The notes beneath the pieces were generated by a model. The model was not told the DNA's origin. It worked only from the letters and a program-made list of their open reading frames with translations, and searched no databases. A program made the position numbers and the translations under genes. A stretch of DNA of 64,000 bases from a virus, in IMG/VR virus record IMGVR_UViG_3300025864_000001, positions 1-64,000 of that record; one strand, 5' to 3'. The first letter of the stretch is position 1. Each line of letters opens with the position of its first letter. Shown piece by piece: positions 46,753-55,500 of this stretch.

Positions 46753-48765
46753 TTAGAAAGGCAGGTCGCTTAGTTCATCCTTGCCGTTATCGAATACTTC
46801 GTCTTTATCCTGTTTGGGATTGAGTTTTCCGTCAATGGGTTTTACTTCGGTTTTCTTCTTCTCGTCCTCCACGACAAAGAATCTTCCTCCCTTTGCAAAG
46901 TCCATGCGCATCTTAACCTTCCCCATCCTACCAATCTCCTCAAATCTTATCTTTTCAATATTCACAATAGTCGGTGCGTCTTTGTCAATGATTATCTTAT
47001 CATCATCAGTAGCATCATCGGGTATCTCATCTGCCGGACGTTTTCTATTAATATAGCGGTGAAGTATTATTCCAATATCCGGTTTTTCCTTCCATGCTGA
47101 ACTCCCTTTTATGTCATATAAGCAGGGCATCCGATAATTTATCCCTACCTTCTCAATCTTTGTCGGATGTGCTACAAGGATACAATGAACATCATAAACA
47201 TCGCAGAAATTTATAAGAAAATCCAATTGTTTGCTTATGAACGTGGTCTCAGTCTGGTTCTTTGGTTGCTCATGCTCGATCTTATTCCACGCATCAATGA
47301 CAAACCCAAAGATATTCTCAGTCTTTTTTAGATAGATAAGATACTGTAATAGTGACTCCATGCTATTCACATGATCTGAATCTACCTTTCCCATCCATGT
47401 CTCAAAACTAAGTTTATTTGGTGAGATGAAGAAGAAATGCTTCTGAATATAACGCATGGTCTTATTCCTCAATTCCTCTGACATTGAGTTTCGATAACCT
47501 CTCTTGAATGACTGACCTGTTATTACCTCTGCTATCTTTGCCTGTTCTCTTGATACTGGACGATTCTCAGGAGTGAATAGTGCCCATTTGATAGTCTCCT
47601 CGGTGTTATGCCGTACAAACTCAGACAGATACCACCGTACCCATACCGATTTCCCTGCGCTCGGTAGTCCCGTAACTACTGTAAACTGCTTTCTTTTGAG
47701 TGTAAACAACTCATCTATTGAGGGTACCCCTATTCCAAGACCTGGAGTGAACCCATCGGCTGCGATCAACTCCAATTCTTCCCTGACATCCTGCGGTCTT
47801 ACTATACCCTTTACCGGGAATGATGATAGATTCTGATAACACTCATCAACACCTGCTTTACCAAGTGCCGGAAGTAATACCTCAGTCTTATTATTGCCCT
47901 TAAATACGTCATTGATGTCCTTATAGCCTCCCGGATATTGGATGTACTTACACCTCTCTTTCCCAAAGATAAGGGCTAATTGGTTGCGTAATACATGTCC
48001 GGGCTTATCATTATCGGTGCTGAAGATGATGCTGTCAATGCCTATGTAACCCTTTTGTGGATCAGATGGAGCAAAGAAACTCTGCACGTATTTATCATTG
48101 GCATAATCAAACTCATGTTCAAACTCCTTTGCATTGGGATTCGGTGCTCCCATAGGCACGCTCACCACATTCTTATAACCACATTGTTTCCATGTCAGCC
48201 AGTCCCATTCACCTTCTGTTATAATGACCTCTTTCTTTTCATCCACATCAAAGGATAAGTTCTGCATACCAAGGAATATTGCCTTTGTGCCAAGGTCTCT
48301 TTTCATCTGCCACCACTTTGGACCATCCTGACCTGCCTTCCATCTCATATCAAAGTATTTTACATTGACAAGCGTCATGTTGATATAAAATGGAAATCCC
48401 ATTATTGGTTTTGAACCATTAGGGATTCGCATAGCGAACTCGTAAATCTTCTCTTTGAGTGCGGTCTTCTGATCTATGCCTCGCTTCTCCAAGTACTCCC
48501 TGACCTCTTTTGAATATGTCTCAGCGATTTGTTTTGGCATACGAGACTTTTCTGCAACCTTATCATACTTATCCATCAAATCAAGATTGCCTGAGTATCC
48601 ACAAGTCGGATGGTTACAATGGAACCACCTGTTATCCGGTTCATTATTAACAGTAAGACATGGGACGTTCTTATGCTTCTGACGGGTGTCATTACACTTC
48701 GGGCACGTGGTGCTATAACGCACCTTGCCACTCTTTACCTCAATATTTAGTTCCTCAAAGGTCAT
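46753..48765 (-). CDS. Bifunctional DNA primase-helicase (T7 gp4/Twinkle-like)
   Basis: The 670-residue protein has an N-terminal zinc finger (Cys21, Cys24, Cys50, Cys55), a TOPRIM primase domain (VIITEGEWDWL with Glu184; STDNDKPG with Asp251/Asp253) and a RecA-type helicase domain with Walker A GLPSAGKS (366-373), a Walker B-like FVIDAW and later helicase motifs. This is the T7 gp4/Twinkle arrangement: it unwinds the fork and makes primers. No separate DnaB or primase gene was seen here. It overlaps the upstream gene by ATGA. Confidence 0.92.
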   Translation of the reverse strand: MTFEELNIEVKSGKVRYSTTCPKCNDTRQKHKNVPCLTVNNEPDNRWFHCNHPTCGYSGNLDLMDKYDKVAEKSRMPKQIAETYSKEVREYLEKRGIDQKTALKEKIYEFAMRIPNGSKPIMGFPFYINMTLVNVKYFDMRWKAGQDGPKWWQMKRDLGTKAIFLGMQNLSFDVDEKKEVIITEGEWDWLTWKQCGYKNVVSVPMGAPNPNAKEFEHEFDYANDKYVQSFFAPSDPQKGYIGIDSIIFSTDNDKPGHVLRNQLALIFGKERCKYIQYPGGYKDINDVFKGNNKTEVLLPALGKAGVDECYQNLSSFPVKGIVRPQDVREELELIAADGFTPGLGIGVPSIDELFTLKRKQFTVVTGLPSAGKSVWVRWYLSEFVRHNTEETIKWALFTPENRPVSREQAKIAEVITGQSFKRGYRNSMSEELRNKTMRYIQKHFFFISPNKLSFETWMGKVDSDHVNSMESLLQYLIYLKKTENIFGFVIDAWNKIEHEQPKNQTETTFISKQLDFLINFCDVYDVHCILVAHPTKIEKVGINYRMPCLYDIKGSSAWKEKPDIGIILHRYINRKRPADEIPDDATDDDKIIIDKDAPTIVNIEKIRFEEIGRMGKVKMRMDFAKGGRFFVVEDEKKKTEVKPIDGKLNPKQDKDEVFDNGKDELSDLPF

Positions 48766-49100
48766 ACAGATTCTCTTTCAGCAAATGCACTTGCTATAAC
48801 ACAAGTATCTCCTGCGTATTTTGGGTCTTCCGCAAGAGCATCTAAACTTGAGATTACAAAAAAAGGATAATATTCATTTGAAATTACCATCCAGCATCCA
48901 TTCCCATTAGGAATAAGGAGTACGTCATTTTTTCTAACTTTTTCAGGATTACTAAAACTAACAACTGCCTCAAAAAAACATTTCTCTACTGGCAGGGGAA
49001 TACTGAATGTTTTGCAGATGAATTTTTGGAATCGGCTTATTCCTTTATATTTGGTGGTATTAGTTGTTGCCCAGCTTCTTATCTGAATAGTATCGTTCAT
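48762..49100 (-). CDS. Hypothetical protein with a KNDVLLIPNG motif
   Basis: The 112-residue product shares KNDVLLIPNGNGCWMVISN with KNDIVLFPNGERVFVVDR in the 75-residue protein at 42772-42999, suggesting paralogy. Otherwise mixed and unknown. It is the second gene of the replication operon, between the HTH protein and the primase-helicase. Confidence 0.6.
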   Translation of the reverse strand: MNDTIQIRSWATTNTTKYKGISRFQKFICKTFSIPLPVEKCFFEAVVSFSNPEKVRKNDVLLIPNGNGCWMVISNEYYPFFVISSLDALAEDPKYAGDTCVIASAFAERESV

Positions 49101-49423
49101 GCCTTCAGGTATTTTTCTGCTTTCTCATTTCTTACAATGAATTTGGGGCTATCCCCATTTATGTTTTGATAAGGATAGCAGTAATCCAACTCCGTGCCGT
49201 ACTTACCATCTATCATCAATGGACGAGTCTTGTTTGTGATAGTGGATATCGCTAATTGTGATAAATCAGCAAATTGGCTTACCGTAAACATGTTGTATCT
49301 TAACATGTGCTTCATGTGATCAATAGGAATACCTAACCTCTTAGACATTCCCTCAATGATAGTTGGGTCAGTTTTCGCAAACTTACATTCAACATCTTTT
49401 AATAATCCGTATTTCTCTTCCAT
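49097..49423 (-). CDS. HTH-type regulatory protein, first gene of replication operon
   Basis: The 108-residue protein has MFTVSQFADLSQLAISTITNKTRP, an HTH with strong resemblance to MerR/lambda-type DNA-binding proteins (QFADL...STI-NKTRP). It precedes the primase-helicase and has its own consensus promoter 23 bases upstream of ATG. It could regulate that promoter. Confidence 0.65.
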   Translation of the reverse strand: MEEKYGLLKDVECKFAKTDPTIIEGMSKRLGIPIDHMKHMLRYNMFTVSQFADLSQLAISTITNKTRPLMIDGKYGTELDYCYPYQNINGDSPKFIVRNEKAEKYLKA

Positions 49424-49445
49424 GGGGATAAATAAATTTATTTGT

Positions 49446-49476
49446 CAAAATTAATAAACATTTTCGTTTAAACAAA
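49446..49476 (-). promoter_or_regulatory. Consensus promoter of the replication operon
   Basis: On the minus strand TTTG (49476-49473), 19 bases, then TAATTTTG (49453-49446): a full match to the Bacteroidetes -33/-7 promoter. Start near 49440. It sits just after the tail-operon terminator and drives the 31.7-49.4 kb genes. Confidence 0.8.
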
Positions 49477-49509
49477 TAAAATAAACAAATAGTTTTAAAC
49501 AATGCCCAA

Positions 49510-49540
49510 AATAAAAGAGTCCCGTTGCTGAGACTCCCAT
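49510..49540 (-). terminator. Terminator of the tail operon
   Basis: On the minus strand GAGTC/GACTC (49536-49532 with 49521-49517) is followed by TTTTATTTT. It separates the 2619-residue gene from the replication operon promoter. Confidence 0.7.
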
Positions 49541-49563
49541 TATACGCATAGATGATACGGTTT

Positions 49564-52500
49564 TTATTTTTTAGACCTGATTGATTCATTTGCTATGTCA
49601 CGAGCTGAACTTGCAGCATCGGCAGCCATCTCCTGTAATGTTGTGGTCTTTTCTGGCACTGGACGTGTCGTGGATTCGATGATGTTGGTTATGCTCTTTT
49701 TCGCCTCATCCATCTCCTCCTGTATGGTTAGTCCCATGGAATTAAGATTCCTTAGATACTCTGACCAATAGACATTTGAGTAGGTTTTTCTATCTTCTTC
49801 ACTCAGTTGTACACCCTGCCAGTATGAGGGTATTACAGGCTTATTTAACAGGTCATTCTTTTTGAGGATAGAATACTCGGCTGGGTACTTCTTCTGCAGG
49901 TCAACGTCATTGAGAACATTAAATCTCTGGTTTTTTCCCGACTCGAGATGTTGAAAGTTTGTGCCAATAGATTCATCTTTCGGGTACCAACCTGCATATA
50001 CCTTAGTGAGCCTTTCGAGTTCCTGCATTACCGGCACCTGCTCATCCATGGACTTCTGTAACTGTCCTGATCGCTTCTTATCTGCCACGGTGTATGCACG
50101 TGCCAGTGCCTCTGCGGATAACCCTTTTTCTTCAGCATTTTTTATTGTTTTGAGAAAATCGGAATTTGCATCTCCCATTCTCTGAGCAAGTGCGGTGTAT
50201 CTGTTTGTCAGATAATCAATATTTCGTTCCACATATACCTTTAATTCGGGTTTATCGAACTCTTGAATCTTTATAACATTATTAAGTATAGTCTGTTTCC
50301 AATCTCTTTTCCTTCCATAATAGTCCAGATTGCCACGGATGCCATCATACATGTCCTGTGCGCCTTTAAAGAATGGCACCTGACTTCTGGCAATGTATGT
50401 CATAACATTTAATATCCTTTCATCTGTGGTGATATTGGCATTATGATAGGCAGATGCGTTGGGGTTCTGAATCGAGATGCCACGATAATCCCTGTCAAAC
50501 GCTACCGATCCTATCCATCCCCATGTAGCATCAGCAAAAGCCGGAAGGTTAGAAGTCTCCCCTAATATTGGTCTGTTGACTTTTGATAATTGAATTGGAA
50601 GGAACTTACTTACCTCTGATAACTGCGTGCCTGCATCTGCATAGTTGTAGTTATATAATGGAGACAAATATCTTGCAACATTCACCTCTGATTTACCTAC
50701 TTTAAAACTCAATGGGATATTGACAAGCGGTATCTTAGCCACTCCTTTCCTGCCCTCTCTGACCTTTCTTTCTTCTTCTGTCTCACCGGATAAGGTACTT
50801 GCAAGTATCCCTCCCATTTTGATAAGCATAAGAGTGCCTATCAATGTTAGGGGTGTTGTGGTAATGTTATTCACAAGTATCCTTTGCAAGTCTGCCTGGA
50901 ACTTTGCAAATGTCGGACCAATCAATGGTATTTTTGATGTAAAGTCCCATGTCTTGCCTACCGTAGAGTAGTTCTGAAACGCATCATAAGCCCTTCTGAC
51001 AGACGCATCATGGCTCATGCCCTGCTCTCTGAAAACCAAGTATGCGGAAATCTTAGCGATATTATCTGCACCTACATACGCTTTTGTAGCGAGTTCATCG
51101 GCTTTGCTTAACTTGCCTCCCTCTTTGCTTTTAATGATTGCAAGTGGCTTCATTTCTCCGGTGAAAGCTACATCGCCTATCAGTCCGGTTTTTAATAATG
51201 CCTTATATACTTCGGGACTCTTGTGATATAATTTTATTGCTTCAGGAAACTTACCTAAGAATGATACTGGATTAATGCCATTAGCCGATGCAAAGAATAT
51301 ATTTCCTGTGACGTTCCCAAGTTGTACCATGGGATTATAGACAGTCCTTAGTTTCTTGTAAAACTGATTTACATTCGATCTGTCAACCTTCTTAAAAGCA
51401 TTGTAAAGGTCATTAGCAACTGCATTGGAGTAATAAAACCCTGTGAAGTCCTCAACGACATGGTTTATCACTGCCTTGTTTCGGAACGGGCCCCAACTGT
51501 ATGAACTTCCAAGCTTGGTGTATCCCTTTGGCACTGCTTCACCCTTCTTAAGCGATAACACGAAGTCGGGATGTTCCTGTATCACTAAGTCCATATAACC
51601 CTTTATAGCCACATTCTGTATCGTCTGCATGACTCTTTTTGCAGTAAGATAAGTCGGGTCACGTATGGCATGTTCCTTTTTCCATTCCGTACTTTCCTCA
51701 CGTGCCTTAAACATATCGGTCATCATCTTTGTAGTGATGGCACTATTTCCCCTGTTAATAAACTCCTGTATGGCAGGGTCAAGTAATGTCTCCCCTTCAT
51801 ATTTATCGTACATGCGGGCAATGTATTTTGAGTCACCCGTCACATCTTTGTTTTTCAGATATGTCTCGGTGTCAAGGAACCCATTGGCATAGTTTGTCTC
51901 ATGTACCCATGTATTCCAGTCCCTCATCTTAAAATATAGATTCTTTTCAGCAAGTGACAAGTCACCATAACTCAGTTTCTCTATTGCAAACTCAGGATCA
52001 GGGTCAAGCACATCAAGCACCCTGCGTAATGATTCGGGATCTGAATGAACTATATCCAACCATTTCCCTCTTAGTTCTTTCGCTTCATAAGGTGCAAATG
52101 ACTTAACTGTACCTGTGAATGCAAGTTTCCCTGGTTTCCCTCCTTTGCCATGTATGTCAGCCTGTGTACGTCCCAATCCACCCCAGAAGTTAGTAATGGC
52201 TTTGCTTGGCCATCTCAATAAGTCCATTTGACTTTTCATGCCTGCCTGTAATACATTGGCAATACGATTATTTAAAGCATCTCTGACCTTTACCAACTGT
52301 TTGTAGAGTACGGTGTTCATCAGTGGAATAGGATCGGGTGGCAGAAACCTTATTGCTACTTTACCATTACCTCCTTTTTTCTTACCGAATGTCTTTAGCA
52401 TCTCGTCCTCGGCATCCTTGGTGTGGTTGCCCATCTTCTTATCCATGTTGGTGGAGTTATTGGTAGCCTGTTTGCGCAAATCATCCTCAAACTTGCCTAC

Positions 52501-55500
52501 ATCTTCACGTAACTGTTTGGATTCCTCAAAAGTGATATCCCCCTTATCAAGAGCATCTAATACCTGATCTACTTCGGTGTATGTCTTGTCTTTGAACTTA
52601 ATTCCTTGTGTTGGCGATGTTTCTATCTTAGGTGCTTTTAATCCTGCACTTTCGAGAACTGCATCTGCATCCGCTTGTGTTATTCTACCTTCTTCTACGA
52701 ATTTCTTTAGATAGCCTCTGTCAAGTTCTCTCTGGTACTGAACCCTTAAATTTTCCTTGGTTGCTTCCGTAACTTGCTTCTCCCCAAATCTCTCTTTCAA
52801 CCTTTCGTTAAAAGTAAGCATAGACTCTTCTTTGGGATTGCCTAATAAATCTTTTGATATATCTTGTACTATTTCCGGTTTTGTGTTAAAATAACTATTA
52901 CCGAGTTCTTCATATCCAAGTTCCTTCTCAATCTGAAGTATTTTATCTTTCGTTTTCTGATTCGGACTCTTTTCGTATGATTCAAGTAGTCTTTGGTAAT
53001 GATCAACCTTTGCGCCTCTGGATTGTAGTTCTGCAATTTTCCCCCCAACTCCTGCAATCAGTTTACCTTGCGTTGTATTTTTGAGTTCTTCAATATTCGG
53101 CTTCACCTCTTTCGCATAATACATGTCCTTCAGAAGTTTCTCCGCACTCTTTTCAAGTTGTCCTCTGCCATCCATCAGTTTTGTCCCTGACATGTCAAGG
53201 AACTTATATGTGCCTTTTTTGGTGTTCATAACTACTTTCACCACGGGTTTACCGTCTTTGTTCTGCAACCAAAAACCTTCTGGATTCTTTACTGCACTCC
53301 ATCCGTATTTTGATACTGCATCATTGAGAGTGGTGCTTACTTTTTCTCCGGTGGCTGTGATAGGTTTTATTTGTGCTTCAATTCTTGATATTGCTTCTTT
53401 TAGGTCAGCGATATTTTGTTTCCGCAACTGATTCTCCCCTATGCCACCCTTTTCCCAATCTGCTCCCTTTTCTTCAATACTGAGATTTGTTTTTAATTTA
53501 TCTAATAGATCAGTTGGGTTTTCTCCCTGTTTCACCTTATCATTAAAACTATTTAGAGTGTTTACAACTATCTTTTCTATTGGGGTAATGGGTAATTCAG
53601 AACCTTTTTTATCAATAACAGACTTGGTGTATTGCGTCCATTCTTCGGGAGTGTATTCTGATTTATTTTTTAATATCCCATCTGTGCGTCTTGCAAATTT
53701 TATTTCTTCGGGTTTTGTGATAGGTTTTGCTTCACCTTCTGTAACAACTGGTTCCTTACCTGCCTCTGTGCCTCCTGAAACGATATTTTCTTCTCCTTTG
53801 CTAATTGGAGGATTTGCTGTGTCAATTGGTTTTTCATCTATGATGGGTTTTACTTCTTCTGGCTTTCCAGTTTCTTTTGGTCCATTTTCTCCCGCAGGAG
53901 TCTCAATTCTTCCAGATACGATGTCCCCTTTGCCTTTGCCTTCAATAACAGGAGGCTGTGCAACCCTTTCGCTAAATTCGATTTTTTCTCCATTGTTTGA
54001 TAGTATTTCGTTTAACTTTTTAATCTGTTCCGGTTTTAAATCAAATAACCAGTTATTGACAAAAAATTCAGGATCGGTTTTTATCTTATCCTTTATATAA
54101 TCCCAATCGAACTCGCCACTGCCTAACTCAGTCTGGAAGGCTTTTATGGCATCCTCTACGTCCTTGTCTCCCTCTGCTGCCTTTACGAGATCAGTAAATT
54201 CTCCGGTGCTTTTGACTATTTCCAGGTCATCATCCATGTCTCTCTTTGCTCTTTCTTCGGGACTGAGAACTTCTTTATCCTGCCAGTCAATCTCTTTATG
54301 ACGTTCCTTGAACTTCTGAATTATAGTCCCTTTATTTAGTTTGCCGTCAACTTTAAGTGCGTCAATAGCCTTGAGAATGTCATCTGGTGTTATCTCTCCA
54401 CCATTTTTTCTACCATATTCTTCTGCTAATCTCTCATGCAACACATCAAATGCCACACCCTTCTCTTTATTAAGGTAGAAACTCAACCCTCCACCTACAA
54501 TATCCTTATTACCATAGTTTGAATGCCTGAGAAAATCAGCCCTACTTAAAGTGCCTCCACTTAAAAGAAACTGAGCCATAGAATCCGTAAAATCACTCGG
54601 GGTTGCATTGACTATCTTTCCCGACTCACTATTTGGGGATATTTTAACAGTTCTTTTCGGCTTACTTGACTTCTCAAGTGCTGCCTGAGCTCTGTCTACT
54701 TCTGCCTGTTGTTTTTTAGTGAGTTTTTTAGGCTCAACAATAGGTTCTTCTGTCTTGGCTTTTGGCTTATCCGGTGCGGGTTCTATTGGCTTCTCTGGCT
54801 TATTGAACGACCACGTTTTATCAGGTAACTGTACTGCCTCCCCTGCCTCAACAAGTTTCTCCCATGCCTTTTGCATATCGGATGAGTTCTTACCTTCAAC
54901 ATCAGACATCAATACCTTTCCTTCTTTTAATGCCTCTTTATTCAAGAGTATCATTGCATCCCTTCCTGCTCCACGAGTATCTTTATCCGGTCTGGCTGCC
55001 TCAATCCATTTGATTCTCCATCCATCGGGGGTGTCCTCAATAGTGGCTTTTCCTACTTGTTCTTTGCCCTTTAAAATAGGTATATTGAATGAACTCTCGG
55101 ATTTGATCTTTAAGATGTTTTTTTCTGACTGAGTTACAATATCCCGTTCTCCGATTGATACTTTATCCGTACCCTTTTCTTTTGCTTTCTCTTTCGGTAT
55201 CATTGAATAGTAGTCACCAACCATCTTACTTTCTTCGGGTGTGCGTTCCTTAACTGGCTTATCAACGGCCATTAACAACTTATCAACATCAGTTCCCTTA
55301 GATTTTAAGTCAGAGATAATCTTAACCCTGTCAACATCCGGTTCTGCGGAACGTCTTTGCATCTTATTGTCTTCCAACTGCAAACCCATTTCAAGAGATG
55401 CCTGATCTGCCTCTTGCTTTGATGCGTACTTCCTCTTATCAACTAATACGCCCTCTTTGTTATAGATATCCACAAACTCCTCATTTGGGACGACTTTTTC

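Noticed and set aside
53441-54100. A 219-codon plus-strand open frame opposite the 2619-residue gene
   Set aside because: It is antisense to a Lys/Glu/Pro-rich linker; its Phe/Ser/Pro composition is what such a linker gives on the other strand, and there is no leader or neighbour.
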